Of a stretch of DNA of 64,000 nt, positions 25,400 through 35,538 are shown piece after piece. Each line of letters opens with the position of its first letter. Positions within the stretch are counted from its first letter, which is position 1. The stretch spans positions 62,001-126,000 of the forward strand of contig JAFUXA010000011.1 of NCBI GenBank assembly GCA_017470985.1. The letters are read 5' to 3'. Both the position numbers and the translations under genes were made by a program. Source of the DNA: Lachnospiraceae bacterium (lineage in GTDB: Bacteria > Bacillota > Clostridia > Lachnospirales > Lachnospiraceae). The notes beneath the pieces are model-generated. The model had not been told where the DNA came from. It saw only the letters and a list, made by a program, of their open reading frames with translations, and did no database searches.

Positions 25400-25496
25400 T
25401 GTGGATAAATCGAGAAAATGCAGTAAAATAAGGCATAAAAAATCCACAATCCAACGTGGATAATACACTGGTGTGGATTGTGGATAGAGTGGATAA
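25400..25496. promoter_or_regulatory. Cluster of DnaA boxes upstream of the helicase-loader operon
   Basis: Against the consensus TTATCCACA I read: a perfect match on the minus strand at 25400-25408; 8 of 9 at 25455-25463, 25479-25487 and 25488-25496 (all minus); 7 of 9 at 25472-25480 (minus) and 25440-25448 (plus). Six boxes in 97 bases is far above chance. It sits between the 3' end of murC and the promoter of the DnaD/DnaC operon. Confidence 0.72.
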
Positions 25497-26876
25497 CTAC
25501 ATGTTCAAAAGGTCCGAGCCGATGTTTACAACATCTCCGGCTCCCATAGTTATCAACAAGTCATGGTTCATACAATTTTTTGAAATAAATTCCTCAATTT
25601 CAGAAAAAGTAGGGAAGTAGTAACTTTCTACATTTTCTTTTTGTAGAAGTTCCAAAATGTTTTTTGAACTTACTCCGTAGATATCTTTTTCACGAGCGGC
25701 ATAAATGTCTGCCAGCACTACTACGTCTGCTAAGGACAAAGCCTTGGCAAAGTCTTCAAGGAAGGCCTTGGTTCTGGTATATGTGTGAGGCTGGAAGATG
25801 CATATAATTCTATTGTGAGGATAGTTCTTGGCTGCTTCAAGTGTGGCGGCAATTTCTGTGGGGTGATGAGCGTAATCATCTACAATTGTTGCACCCTTAT
25901 AAGTACCCTTTACCTGGAATCGTCTGTCTGCTCCTCCAAAGCTTTCCAAACCTTTTACAATATTTTCAGTGTCAATGCCCATCTGTGTGGTTACGGCAAT
26001 GGCGGCGAGAGCATTTGATATATTATGCTCCCCTGGTATTTGCAAAGTGATAGCAGGAAGCTTTTCGCCATATACAACCGGTGTGAAGATGCCGCACCCT
26101 TGCTGGTTATATGATATATCTACGGCATGCACATCGTAGTCAGGATTCAGGCCAAAGGTAATAACTTTTGGAGAGTAACCTTCAGTGATCTCTTCAAATC
26201 TTGGAATACTTCCGTTGATAATGATATATCCATCTTCGGCAGTGTTACCTGCAAATTTGTGGAAGCTTTGGCGAATCTCATTAATATCCTTGAAGAAGTC
26301 CATGTGATCCTCTTCTACATTTAATATGACGCAGTATCTAGGATAGAATGAGTGGAAGCTGTTGGTGTATTCACAGGCTTCTGTGATAAATGTATCTGAT
26401 TGTCCTACTCTGATATTGCTGTTAATGGTTTTGAAGATTCCACCAATGGAAATAGTTGGATCAGTGTTGGCCTCCAGCAGAATCTGACTGATCATGGAAG
26501 TTGTAGATGTCTTGCCATGAGTACCTGAAACGGCAATGGACTGATTATAATTTTCCATAATCTGTCCCAGAAGTTCTGCTCTTGTAAGCATTGGTTTACC
26601 TGTTGCCTCTGCTGCCTTATATTCTGGGTTGTCCGGATGAATTGCAGCAGTGTAAACGAAGACATCAATGTCTGCATCTACATTGGATGCTGATTGTGGA
26701 TATGAGACTTTGGCACCATTTGATATGAGTCTCTTGGTTAAGTCGCTTTCCTTATTGTCTGATCCGGATATTGTAAACCCTTTGTCCAGTAGGATTTCAG
26801 CTAAGCCACTCATGCTTACTCCACCGATTCCTATGAAATGGACATGTATTGGGTTGTTAAAATCGATTTTATACAT
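25497..26876 (-). CDS. murC: UDP-N-acetylmuramate--L-alanine ligase
   Basis: ATP-dependent cytoplasmic ligase adding L-Ala to UDP-MurNAc, the first amino-acid step of peptidoglycan synthesis. 459 aa. The N-terminal Rossmann motif HFIGIGGVSMSGLA, the ATP loop VSGTHGKTSTT and the central NVEEDHMD and DDYAHHPTEI motifs are diagnostic of MurC. The ATG at 26876 is preferred, with AGAGG about 10 bases upstream; a GTG at 26888 overlaps that site. Its stop abuts the DnaA-box cluster. Confidence 0.95.
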   Translation of the reverse strand: MYKIDFNNPIHVHFIGIGGVSMSGLAEILLDKGFTISGSDNKESDLTKRLISNGAKVSYPQSASNVDADIDVFVYTAAIHPDNPEYKAAEATGKPMLTRAELLGQIMENYNQSIAVSGTHGKTSTTSMISQILLEANTDPTISIGGIFKTINSNIRVGQSDTFITEACEYTNSFHSFYPRYCVILNVEEDHMDFFKDINEIRQSFHKFAGNTAEDGYIIINGSIPRFEEITEGYSPKVITFGLNPDYDVHAVDISYNQQGCGIFTPVVYGEKLPAITLQIPGEHNISNALAAIAVTTQMGIDTENIVKGLESFGGADRRFQVKGTYKGATIVDDYAHHPTEIAATLEAAKNYPHNRIICIFQPHTYTRTKAFLEDFAKALSLADVVVLADIYAAREKDIYGVSSKNILELLQKENVESYYFPTFSEIEEFISKNCMNHDLLITMGAGDVVNIGSDLLNM

Positions 26877-27040
26877 TTGAAATAACACCTCTTATTTAAA
26901 TACATTGTTTATAGCGTACCTTATATTATAGCCTTATTGTGATTATTTTCAAGGAAAGAGCTTTTATATCCTGTGGCAAAAAGGATTTTTCAGACGTGAA
27001 TATAAATTATATGCAAAATTACATACAATTATGGAATTTG

Positions 27041-27070
27041 TTGCACAAAAACTCGGGGTTATGATATACT
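27041..27070 (+). promoter_or_regulatory. glgC promoter
   Basis: TTGCAC (27041-27046), 18-base spacer and an extended -10 TGATATACT (hexamer 27065-27070). The leader of about 100 bases contains an inverted repeat TCTTCCA/TGGAAGA near 27128-27143. The rest of the 304-base gap to murC shows nothing else I can support. Confidence 0.7.
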
Positions 27071-27180
27071 TTTACTAAGACAGTCGGCTTAAAACGGGTG
27101 AGTTGATAATATGCATTTTTGCATGGTCTTCCATTTGGAAGATAGCTTGTATATTGTGCTAGAAAAGGGGTGACGAGATT

Positions 27181-28455
27181 ATGGTACATAAAGAAATGAT
27201 TGCCATGCTATTGGCCGGTGGGCAGGGCAGTAGACTTGGTGTCTTGACTTCAGATGTTGCTAAACCAGCAGTATCTTTTGGGGGAAAATATAGAATTATT
27301 GATTTTCCGCTTAGCAACTGTATTAACTCAGGCATTGATACAGTTGGAGTGCTTACACAATATCAGCCTTTGGTCTTGAATAGTCATATTGGTATTGGTA
27401 TACCTTGGGACTTGGATAGAAACAGTGGAGGAGTTACAATTCTTCCGCCGTATGAAAGAAGTGACAATAGTGAGTGGTACACAGGAACAGCCAATGCCAT
27501 CTATCAGAATATGAAATACATGGAAAGTTACGATCCGGACTATGTATTAATTCTATCAGGTGATCACATTTATAAAATGGATTATGAAGCAATGTTGGAC
27601 TTCCATAAACTTAATGGAGCCGATGTTACTATTGCAGCAATTCCTGTTCCTCTTGAGGAAGCTAGTCGATTTGGTATTGTTGTAGCTGATGGTAAAAGGC
27701 GTATTACTGAATTTGAGGAGAAGCCTGCAAAGCCAAGCAGTAATCTGGCATCCATGGGTATATATATATTCTCATGGAATGTTTTGAAGGATGCGCTTAT
27801 TGCGCTGAAGGATCAGTCAAATTGCGATTTTGGAAAGCATATTATTCCATATTGTTTTGAAAAAAATTGCAAATTATATGCATACGAATTCAATGATTAT
27901 TGGAAGGATGTAGGTACCTTGGGTTCATATTGGGAAGCTAATATGGAGCTCATTGATTTGATTCCTGAATTTAATCTGTACGAAGAATTCTGGAAGATTT
28001 ATACCAAGCAGGCCACAATTGAACCTCAGTATATTTCTGAGAATGCCTATGTTGAGAAAGCTATTATCAGCGCAGGGGCAGAGATATATGGTAAGGTCAG
28101 AAATTGTGTGATCGGAGCGGGAGTTGTGATTGGAGAAGGTACTGAGGTCCATGATTCTATTATCATGGCAGGTACTAAAATTGGCGAGAATTGTTATATA
28201 GAGAAGGCAATCATTGCAGAGGATTGTATTCTGGGTGACAATATTACAATGGGAACAGGAGATGAGGCTCCTAGTGAGTTGAATAAATCAGTATATTCTT
28301 TTGGCCTTGTAACAGTTGGTGCAAAATCAGTAATTCCGTCCGATGTGAATATTGGAAAAAATACAGCTATTAAAGGTGAGACATCAAAGGATGAATATCC
28401 GAATGGCAGTTTGCCTGCGGGAGGATTCATCGTGAAGGGCGGTGATGAGGAATGA
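27181..28455 (+). CDS. glgC: Glucose-1-phosphate adenylyltransferase, catalytic subunit
   Basis: Makes ADP-glucose, the donor for glycogen synthesis. 424 aa. N-terminal nucleotidyltransferase domain with [26 protein letters not shown] and [10 protein letters not shown], and FEEKP in the sugar-binding part; C-terminal left-handed beta-helix hexapeptide repeats (about 290-400). AAAAGGGGTGACG precedes the ATG. Overlaps glgD by 4 bases. Firmicute enzymes of this type work as GlgC/GlgD hetero-oligomers. Confidence 0.96.
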   Translation: MVHKEMIAMLLAGGQGSRLGVLTSDVAKPAVSFGGKYRIIDFPLSNCINSGIDTVGVLTQYQPLVLNSHIGIGIPWDLDRNSGGVTILPPYERSDNSEWYTGTANAIYQNMKYMESYDPDYVLILSGDHIYKMDYEAMLDFHKLNGADVTIAAIPVPLEEASRFGIVVADGKRRITEFEEKPAKPSSNLASMGIYIFSWNVLKDALIALKDQSNCDFGKHIIPYCFEKNCKLYAYEFNDYWKDVGTLGSYWEANMELIDLIPEFNLYEEFWKIYTKQATIEPQYISENAYVEKAIISAGAEIYGKVRNCVIGAGVVIGEGTEVHDSIIMAGTKIGENCYIEKAIIAEDCILGDNITMGTGDEAPSELNKSVYSFGLVTVGAKSVIPSDVNIGKNTAIKGETSKDEYPNGSLPAGGFIVKGGDEE

Positions 28456-29603
28456 AAGCTATAGGTATTGTACTTGCTGGAGGAGACAGCAAGAGAATGC
28501 AGAATCTATCGGACAAGAGAGCTGTATCTGCAATGGAGATTAGCTGTAGTTATAGAGCTATAGATTTTGTTTTGAGTAATATGACCAACTCTGGTATTCA
28601 AACTGTGGCAGTTTTGAGCCAGTTTAATGCCAGATCATTGAATGCGCATTTGAATTCATCTAAATGGTGGAATTTCGGTCGTAAGCAAGGCGGATTATTC
28701 CTGTTTACACCGACTATAACTCCAGATAACAGCTGGTGGTATAGAGGCACTGCAGATGCCATGTGGCAGAATATCAATTTCCTAAAGGAGAGGCATGAGC
28801 CTTATGTTATTATTGCCAGTGGAGATTGCGTATATAAGTTGGACTATAATGACATGTTAGATTACCATATTGCCAAGCAGGCTGATGTTACTATTGCCTG
28901 TGCCAAGCTTCCGGAATGGGAAGATGGCAAGAGATATGGTGTTGTTCAATTGGATGATAAGGGAGAGGTGATAAGCTTCGAGGAGAAGCCATTAGCTCCT
29001 AAGTCAGATATAGTATCAACAGGAATATACATTATAAGAAGGCGAACTCTTATAGAACTTCTGGAACAATGTAATGAAGAGGGAAGGTATAATTTCGTTA
29101 CAGATGTCTTCATGAGGATGACAGGTTCTAAGAAGATTGCAGGATACAAGATTCCTGGATACTGGAGTAATATCGCCAGTGTGGAAGGATATTACAGAAC
29201 CAATATGGATTTTCTGAAGAAGGATGTGCGGGATTTCTTCTTTCACGAGGATCCACCTATTTATTCGAAGTCCTATGATTTGCCGCCGGCCAAATACAAC
29301 AACGGTGCCAATGTGAAAAATAGCCTGGTGGCAAGTGGATGTATTATAAATGGTACTATAGAGAATTCAGTAATATTTAAAAAGGTATTCATTGGAACAA
29401 ATACAGTGATAAAGAATTCTCTTGTGCTAAATGGTGCATATATAGGTGATGATGTATATCTTGAGAATTGCATTATAGAAAGTAATGAGACTATTTTAAA
29501 TGGATCTCGTTATGTAGGTGAAGAAGGCGATATCAAGATAGTTGCTGAAAAGCGAGACAGATACGATTTGGTATCAGAAGATAAAAGAAACGGGGAGGAA
29601 TGA
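28452..29603 (+). CDS. glgD: Glucose-1-phosphate adenylyltransferase regulatory subunit GlgD
   Basis: 383 aa, paralogue of GlgC. The N-terminal motif is altered to [13 protein letters not shown], with [18 protein letters not shown] and [10 protein letters not shown]; the GGQGSRLG loop and the SGDH residue of active GlgC are not conserved. This matches GlgD, which has little or no activity alone but boosts GlgC. The C-terminal hexapeptide repeats are shorter. Translationally coupled to glgC by an ATGA overlap. Confidence 0.93.
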   Translation: MKAIGIVLAGGDSKRMQNLSDKRAVSAMEISCSYRAIDFVLSNMTNSGIQTVAVLSQFNARSLNAHLNSSKWWNFGRKQGGLFLFTPTITPDNSWWYRGTADAMWQNINFLKERHEPYVIIASGDCVYKLDYNDMLDYHIAKQADVTIACAKLPEWEDGKRYGVVQLDDKGEVISFEEKPLAPKSDIVSTGIYIIRRRTLIELLEQCNEEGRYNFVTDVFMRMTGSKKIAGYKIPGYWSNIASVEGYYRTNMDFLKKDVRDFFFHEDPPIYSKSYDLPPAKYNNGANVKNSLVASGCIINGTIENSVIFKKVFIGTNTVIKNSLVLNGAYIGDDVYLENCIIESNETILNGSRYVGEEGDIKIVAEKRDRYDLVSEDKRNGEE

Positions 29604-29607
29604 TTTT

Positions 29608-29874
29608 ATGCAGATCACAGACATTCGTATCAGAAAGATTGAAAAAGAAGGAAAGATGAAAGCAGTGGTATCTATAACTATAGATGGTGAATTTGTAGTT
29701 CACGACATCAAGGTTATAGAAGGCGAGAAGGGAATGTTTATAGCAATGCCTAGCAGAAAAACTGCTGAGGGAGAGTATAAAGATATTGCACATCCTATAA
29801 AGTCTGAGACAAGAGAATCATTGCAGAATATGATTCTTGAGGCCTATGAAAAGCAGATGACAGAATCTGAGTAA
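29608..29874 (+). CDS. spoVG: Septation/RNA-binding regulator SpoVG
   Basis: 88 aa from the ATG at 29608, with GGGGAGG just upstream. Reads [42 protein letters not shown] and [12 protein letters not shown], the complete SpoVG signature. Small nucleic-acid-binding regulator that affects sporulation, division or virulence genes in different Firmicutes. It starts 4 bases after glgD, so is co-transcribed with the glycogen genes; the tight link is positional only. Confidence 0.96.
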   Translation: MQITDIRIRKIEKEGKMKAVVSITIDGEFVVHDIKVIEGEKGMFIAMPSRKTAEGEYKDIAHPIKSETRESLQNMILEAYEKQMTESE

Positions 29875-29896
29875 TTTAATTAAAAAATGGCACAAT

Positions 29897-29928
29897 AAAG
29901 CTCCTAACCATTTGGCTAGGAGCTTTTC
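29897..29928. terminator. Terminator after spoVG
   Basis: Stem AAAGCTCCTA/TAGGAGCTTT with a 10-base loop and TTTT. Can also serve the converging radical SAM gene. Confidence 0.85.
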
Positions 29929-29946
29929 TTCTGGCTCTATATGAAA

Positions 29947-31482
29947 TTAAGCTTCTTTCTGTGCTTTCTTTCCGTATTTTAACTGTAAATCCTCATCTCT
30001 TAAACCTATTGTTCCATCAGCATGCTCGAAAGCTGCAAGCTCAGGATTTTCAGCCTTTTCTTTAGTGTAGTTTACATAGCCTGTAGTGCTGTGCTTCTGA
30101 TTAGCCCAGATCTTATCTGCAACAGGACCCCATTCTTCAGCATAGTTATCGCATTTTGCACATAAGTGTTCTACAGTCTCATCACTTTCAGCATTTGTTC
30201 CATGTGCTCCAGTCTTTTCAACCATTTCTCTCAAGAGCTTAGGATTCTCAAGCATTGGGCATGGACGCAAGTGATTTCTGTTAAATGGCTGTCCCTCGTG
30301 GTATGCCTTGAAGAGAGGGCTCTGTAACATCTCAAGGATTGAGTTGTCATGAATATTTGTATTTGAGAAGTGGATAAATACGCAAGGCTCTGCGTCACCC
30401 TGTGCATTGATATGGAAGTAGTTACGTCCACCTGCAATACATCCACCTACAAATTCGCCGTCATTCTGGAAGTCCATAGGGAAGAATCCGATATCGTTAT
30501 CTCCTGTGCGGACCCAACGGATTGTTTCTACCATCTTGGCACGCTGCTCAACTGTAGGCATAAGCTCTGGTACAGCATTCTGTCCTACTGGCATATAGTG
30601 GAAGTAGAAACCAAATCTTGCACCCTTGTCAGCGATGAAACGAAGGAATTTCTCGTCTGTTACAGCTTCAATGTTCTGTCTTGTGTAGCAGATTGAAGTT
30701 CCGTATACAATACCATATTTCTTGAAGAGGTCCATAGCCTTCATAACTGCGTCATAGTGACCATCTCCACGTCTTGCATCATTTGTTTCTGGTGAGCCTT
30801 CAATTGAAAGAAGGAATGTAATATTACCTAATTCGATAACTTTCTCACAGAACTCTTCATCAATAAGTGTAGAGTTGTCAAAGATTGCAAACATTGCATC
30901 GTTGTGCTCTTCAGCAAGGCGAAGGATATCTTTCTTGCGAACAAGTGGTTCTCCACCTGTCATCATGTACAGGTATGTACCTAATTCCTTACCTTCTCTT
31001 ACAATCTTGTCCATGTCTTCATATGACATGTTGTTTTTATGTCCATATGTACCTGACCAGCAACCTACACAATGCATGTTACATGCGTCAGTTGGATCAA
31101 AAAGAATAAGCCATGGAATGTTGCAATCGTACTTCTTTCTGTTTTCGCGGATAAGTTTTGTTCCTCTGAAGAAAGCTTCATATCCTAAGTTTAATAAGAA
31201 CTTTCTAGCGTACTGAGGATTTGTCTCATCTAATACTCTGTTAATGAATTTTACCCAGCGGTTGTTTGGATCTTTTACATACTCTTTGACAAATTCAAAT
31301 TTTGCTTTGTCATCTTCTGATGAACCCCAGAATTTCTGAGCCTTATCAATAAGTTGTAAATATACTTTTGTTCTTGCCTCGTCACTGTCAGCGCCCTGGA
31401 GTTTTCCAACAATGCTGTCAATGAGCTTTTCGAAGACTTTACGCTCAGCTGCGTGCTGAGTTCTTTCGATCATAGAAGCCAT
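29947..31482 (-). CDS. Radical SAM protein with additional C-terminal cysteines
   Basis: 511 aa from the ATG at 31482, which follows GGGAGGAAGT. The iron-sulfur motif is CNMHCVGC (Cys134, Cys138, Cys141), with the downstream SAM-binding TGGEP. After the barrel come further cysteines (GGCIAGG, EPCVF, RPCPM, and CAKC near residue 455), typical of SPASM/twitch-type auxiliary clusters. The first 115 residues are helical and unrelated to the barrel. No precursor peptide or partner is encoded nearby, so the substrate is unknown. The conserved look and strong ribosome binding site suggest a well-expressed housekeeping-type gene. Confidence 0.82.
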   Translation of the reverse strand: MASMIERTQHAAERKVFEKLIDSIVGKLQGADSDEARTKVYLQLIDKAQKFWGSSEDDKAKFEFVKEYVKDPNNRWVKFINRVLDETNPQYARKFLLNLGYEAFFRGTKLIRENRKKYDCNIPWLILFDPTDACNMHCVGCWSGTYGHKNNMSYEDMDKIVREGKELGTYLYMMTGGEPLVRKKDILRLAEEHNDAMFAIFDNSTLIDEEFCEKVIELGNITFLLSIEGSPETNDARRGDGHYDAVMKAMDLFKKYGIVYGTSICYTRQNIEAVTDEKFLRFIADKGARFGFYFHYMPVGQNAVPELMPTVEQRAKMVETIRWVRTGDNDIGFFPMDFQNDGEFVGGCIAGGRNYFHINAQGDAEPCVFIHFSNTNIHDNSILEMLQSPLFKAYHEGQPFNRNHLRPCPMLENPKLLREMVEKTGAHGTNAESDETVEHLCAKCDNYAEEWGPVADKIWANQKHSTTGYVNYTKEKAENPELAAFEHADGTIGLRDEDLQLKYGKKAQKEA

Positions 31483-31859
31483 AATACTTCCTCCCATTCT
31501 TAACCTTTTCTAATGTATTATTTCTCATTTAACACTTGTCAGTATATGAAAAACTAAAAAAATATGACATATACAAAGAAAAAAGTATGTTAGATACAAT
31601 TATACATTTTCAAAGGTTTGTATAATTTAATATAGTTTGCCTGGTTGCCTATGGCTGATAGGGTATAGGAACTGGGTAAATTTTAAGTAAACTTTGATAG
31701 AAACAGTGTGATAAAAATCTAGTACCTTTATATAAGGATATGTTATACTATTTGAGCAGGTAGAAATATATATGTATTTTGACTGTTTGAGTTTATGAGA
31801 TTTACAAGGCTGATTTGGAAGTTTAAGCTATACAACCCTGACATAGGAGGCTTAACGAT
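31483..31859. other. 377-base divergent intergenic region
   Basis: AT-rich and without an open frame that I can support. It carries the ribosome binding sites of both flanking genes (GGGAGG on the minus strand near 31486-31492; GGAGG at 31846-31850) and a TATACT at 31744-31749 that may be the -10 of the EAL gene, without a good -35. I recognise no riboswitch in the leader. Confidence 0.5.
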
Positions 31860-33767
31860 ATGAGGATAGAGGACTTAATAAGTACGTATTCATATGCAGG
31901 TGATATCATTAGTGCTATCACCTGTTTTGTGTTGCTTGTACTTATAAGACAGGCGTTGTTTTTTACAACGGAAAACGATTTTAGACAGGTAAGCAAGGCC
32001 ATTAGAATTGTGATGGTTGGAGCGTTGGCAAATATTGCTTTTGCTTTGGTGGTTACCTACATGCCAAGTTTTACAACTTTTGTTTTTCTGACAAGGGATG
32101 TGTATCATTCTTGTCTGCTTTGGGCATTGTTCTTATTTACAATCTACATGACCAAACTTGTGGGATTCCCGGCCAACAAATTTAATACATTGAGAGATAT
32201 TATGGGGATCATTGTAAATATTGGTGTTATCGCAGATATATTATCTCCAATAACCAAGATTGGATTCTATAAAAATGATGGACTATGGTATGACAGTACC
32301 TATGTGAAGCCTTTTACGGTGACATATATTATATGCATGGTTTTTATAGCTTATCTGTTACTTGGTTATAGAAAGCGTTTGATTAAGCAACTTCGAATTA
32401 CATTTATTATTGTAGAATTAGTCGTGGCGGCGGTAATGATTGTTGAAAATACCATGGATTCCAATACATTTACAACCTCTACATTTTTGATTCCTATTAT
32501 TGCTGTGCTTATACTTGTTCACTCAAAACCTTTTGATTTGATTACAGGTTCCATGGACAAGAATGCTCTTGCAAGTTTTATAAAGCATGCCAATAAGCGT
32601 GAGCGCAACGTGGATTATGTGATTCTGGAAATCAGACTTGGGGATATGAGGGAATTACCTCTGGGACTAGGCCGAATTTTGTATACGACATGGCAGACAT
32701 ATTTTAAGAATGCAATGCTTTTTAATTACGAGAAGGGTATATATGTTATGGCCATTAGAAGGCATGGTGCCAGCGATGCTGCTAAGGCCAGATTATATTC
32801 TCTGGTGCAGGAGGAACTTCCTATATATTATAGAGACTATATGTTGGATTATAAAATTCTGGCGTTGCATGATGTGGATTTTGTGAAGAATCTGGATCAA
32901 TTAAAAGATATTATGACCTATGCTTTAGGCAGGATGGATTATAATACATCACGAATTGCAACAGAGGATGAGATAGAGAGATATTCCAAGATGGAATATA
33001 TTGTGGAGCAGTTGCAGGATATTGCAGAGAAAAGTGATTTAAATGACTCCAGAGTAAAGGTATACTGCCAGCCTGTGAAGAATATGCATACAGGTGTATT
33101 TGATACAGCGGAAGCTCTCATGAGAATTGAAATACCGAAATACGGTATGATTTATCCGGATGTATTCATAAAAATAGCAGAGCAGAAGAAAATTATACAT
33201 TTCCTAAGCAGGATAATTGTCAATAAGACATGTAAGGCCTTGCGTCAATTGTTGGATGATGGATATAAGATAGAGAGAATGTCTATAAACTTCTCTTTGG
33301 ATGAGCTGCGTGATTCTAATTTCTGTAGCAATATTATAGATATTATCCACGAGAATAATGTGCCGGAAGAGAGGATTGCCATAGAACTCACGGAAGGTCA
33401 AAGCGATAGTGATTATGAAATCATACATGATAGAATTAGTGCATTGAAAAAATATGGTATTAAATTCTACCTGGATGATTTTGGTACAGGTTATTCCAAC
33501 TTTGAGAGAGTTATGAAGTTGGGAATGGACGTTGTTAAAATAGATAGATCAATGCTTATTTATTCCCTTGGGGATAAGAGGGCTTGGTATATAATGAAGC
33601 ATTTCGCAGGAGCTTTTAAGGAGCTTGGATACGAGATACTTTTTGAAGGGGTAGAATCTGAGGAGTTAGAGGATCTGTGCGTGGATTGCGATGCAGATTA
33701 TCTGCAGGGATATAAGTTCTCTAAACCGATACCTGTTGAGGAGTTGTGGAAATATTTGGAGAGATAA
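31860..33767 (+). CDS. Membrane EAL-domain c-di-GMP phosphodiesterase with degenerate GGDEF-like region
   Basis: 635 aa. Seven or eight hydrophobic helices to about residue 220 form a membrane sensor. Residues about 240-385 look like a GGDEF fold without its motif (DYVILEIRLGDMRELPLGLG). The EAL domain (about 400-635) keeps the key residues: EAL in TAEALMRIE, INFS, IELTEG, DDFGTGYS, VKIDRS, EGVES and LQGYKFSKP. It should therefore hydrolyse c-di-GMP. GGAGGC precedes the ATG. Transcribed away from the radical SAM gene. Confidence 0.9.
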   Translation: MRIEDLISTYSYAGDIISAITCFVLLVLIRQALFFTTENDFRQVSKAIRIVMVGALANIAFALVVTYMPSFTTFVFLTRDVYHSCLLWALFLFTIYMTKLVGFPANKFNTLRDIMGIIVNIGVIADILSPITKIGFYKNDGLWYDSTYVKPFTVTYIICMVFIAYLLLGYRKRLIKQLRITFIIVELVVAAVMIVENTMDSNTFTTSTFLIPIIAVLILVHSKPFDLITGSMDKNALASFIKHANKRERNVDYVILEIRLGDMRELPLGLGRILYTTWQTYFKNAMLFNYEKGIYVMAIRRHGASDAAKARLYSLVQEELPIYYRDYMLDYKILALHDVDFVKNLDQLKDIMTYALGRMDYNTSRIATEDEIERYSKMEYIVEQLQDIAEKSDLNDSRVKVYCQPVKNMHTGVFDTAEALMRIEIPKYGMIYPDVFIKIAEQKKIIHFLSRIIVNKTCKALRQLLDDGYKIERMSINFSLDELRDSNFCSNIIDIIHENNVPEERIAIELTEGQSDSDYEIIHDRISALKKYGIKFYLDDFGTGYSNFERVMKLGMDVVKIDRSMLIYSLGDKRAWYIMKHFAGAFKELGYEILFEGVESEELEDLCVDCDADYLQGYKFSKPIPVEELWKYLER

Positions 33768-33771
33768 AATA

Positions 33772-33800
33772 TTGAAAACTGCCAGGTCAACGGGTATAAT
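33772..33800 (+). promoter_or_regulatory. pgi promoter
   Basis: TTGAAA (33772-33777), 17-base spacer, TATAAT (33795-33800), starting 5 bases after the stop of the EAL gene. Confidence 0.8.
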
Positions 33801-33841
33801 CCTAGATTGAGTGAATGGATTTGTATAAGGAGGAAATGTAA

Positions 33842-35425
33842 ATGACAGAGTGGAAGAATCTTGATACCCTGGATTCGTACAAGAAGTTGCAGGGTTTAAA
33901 GAATGCAGTTGACTTGAAACAGGAAATGTCTGGAGAGAATGGAGCCGACAGAGTTCGCCAGTACTCAGTGAAGATGGGCGCGGGAATGAATTACAATTAT
34001 GCGGCAAAGCAAGTGAATGCTGACGTGTTACAGACTCTTGAAGAGTTGGCTTCAGAGGCACAGCTTGTGGAGAAATATAAAGAGTTATATGAAGGCGCCG
34101 TTATCAACACTGGAGAGAAGAGACTTGTTCTTCATCAGTTGACTCGTGGTCAGCTTGGAGCTGATGTTGTAGCTGATGGTGTGAACAAGAGAGAATTCTA
34201 TGTGGAGCAGCAGAATAGAATTGCTGATTTTGCTAATAAGGTTCACAATGGTGAAATTGTAAATGGAGCTGGTGAGAAATTTACTACTGTAGTTCAGATT
34301 GGTATCGGCGGTAGTGATTTGGGACCACGCGCTATGTATCTTGCATTGGAGAATTGGGCCAAGGCAAATAATACATTCAAGATGAATGCTGAGTTTATCA
34401 GCAATGTAGATCCGGATGATGCATCTGCAGTATTAAATAAGGTGGATGTGGCACATAGTATTTTCGTATTGGTATCAAAATCTGGTACTACACTTGAGAC
34501 ATTGACTAATGAATCATTTGTAAAGGATGCCCTTGCCAAGGCTGGTTTGGATGCATCTAAACATATGATTGCTGTTACAAGTGAGACATCTCCTCTTGCC
34601 AAGAGTGATGATTATTTGGCAGCATTTTACATGGATGACTATATTGGAGGTAGATATTCTTCGACTTCTGCAGTTGGTGGAGCTGTATTGTCTCTTGCCT
34701 TTGGTGCAGATGTATTTGCCAGATTCTTAAATGGTGCAGCAGAGGCTGATAAGCTTTCAACAAATGCTAAGCTTACAGAGAATGCAGCAATGTTGGATGC
34801 ACTTATTGGAGTATACGAGAGAAATGTATTGGGATATGAGAGTACAGCTGTTCTTCCATATTCTCAGGGACTTAGCAGATTCCCGGCTCATTTGCAGCAG
34901 TTGGATATGGAATCAAATGGTAAGTCTGTAAATAGATTTGGTGACTTTGTCGATTACAAGACTGGCCCTGTTATTTTCGGTGAGCCGGGAACAAATGGTC
35001 AGCATTCCTTCTACCAGTTGCTTCATCAGGGAACAGATATTATTCCTCTTCAGTTTGTAGGTTTCAAGAACAATCAGATTGGAAATGATGTTGTAATTCA
35101 GGATAGTACAAGTCAGCAGAAGCTTTGCGCAAATGTAGTTGCACAGATTGTTGCTTTTGCTTGCGGTAAGGAAGATGAGAATAATAACAAGAAATTTGAG
35201 GGTGGCAGACCTTCAAGTATTATTGTGGGAGACAAGCTCACACCTGAGTCATTAGGTGCGCTTCTGGCACACTTTGAGAATAAGGTTATGTTCCAGGGAT
35301 TTGTATGGAATGTTAACAGCTTTGATCAGGAAGGTGTACAGCTTGGTAAGGTTCTTGCCAAGAGAGTATTGGCTCATGATACAGAGGGCGCTCTGAAAGA
35401 GTACAGCGATATTTTCAATATCTAA
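33842..35425 (+). CDS. pgi: Glucose-6-phosphate isomerase
   Basis: Interconverts glucose 6-phosphate and fructose 6-phosphate. 527 aa. Contains IGIGGSDLGPRAMY, VSKSGTTLET, GGRYSSTSAVG and GEPGTNGQHSFYQLLHQGT, matching the sugar-phosphate-binding and catalytic segments of PGI. AAGGAGG precedes the ATG. It has its own promoter and terminator and is monocistronic. Confidence 0.96.
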   Translation: MTEWKNLDTLDSYKKLQGLKNAVDLKQEMSGENGADRVRQYSVKMGAGMNYNYAAKQVNADVLQTLEELASEAQLVEKYKELYEGAVINTGEKRLVLHQLTRGQLGADVVADGVNKREFYVEQQNRIADFANKVHNGEIVNGAGEKFTTVVQIGIGGSDLGPRAMYLALENWAKANNTFKMNAEFISNVDPDDASAVLNKVDVAHSIFVLVSKSGTTLETLTNESFVKDALAKAGLDASKHMIAVTSETSPLAKSDDYLAAFYMDDYIGGRYSSTSAVGGAVLSLAFGADVFARFLNGAAEADKLSTNAKLTENAAMLDALIGVYERNVLGYESTAVLPYSQGLSRFPAHLQQLDMESNGKSVNRFGDFVDYKTGPVIFGEPGTNGQHSFYQLLHQGTDIIPLQFVGFKNNQIGNDVVIQDSTSQQKLCANVVAQIVAFACGKEDENNNKKFEGGRPSSIIVGDKLTPESLGALLAHFENKVMFQGFVWNVNSFDQEGVQLGKVLAKRVLAHDTEGALKEYSDIFNI

Positions 35426-35444
35426 TAATGATGAATATAAATAT

Positions 35445-35476
35445 AGCTTCCGGGAAATCTTCTCGGAAGCTTTTTT
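35445..35476. terminator. Terminator after pgi
   Basis: Stem AGCTTCCG/CGGAAGCT with an 11-base loop and TTTTTT. The A-rich left side may make it work weakly for the converging small membrane protein gene. Confidence 0.85.
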
Positions 35477-35538
35477 ATATGCGTAAATTGTTTGGCGATT
35501 AATATATGTGTGAAATGATATATCTTCGAATGTGAGAT

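Noticed and set aside
25291..25496. Chromosomal origin of replication (oriC)
   Set aside because: DnaA boxes are present, but there is no dnaA, dnaN, rpmH or similar gene, and no obvious AT-rich unwinding element with DnaA-trio. A regulatory or titration cluster is simpler.
28452..29603. Second catalytic GlgC
   Set aside because: The GGQGSRLG loop and the SGDH residue are altered, so it fits GlgD better.
31620..31859. c-di-GMP riboswitch in the leader of the EAL gene
   Set aside because: I could not find the conserved GEMM bases or a matching paired structure.
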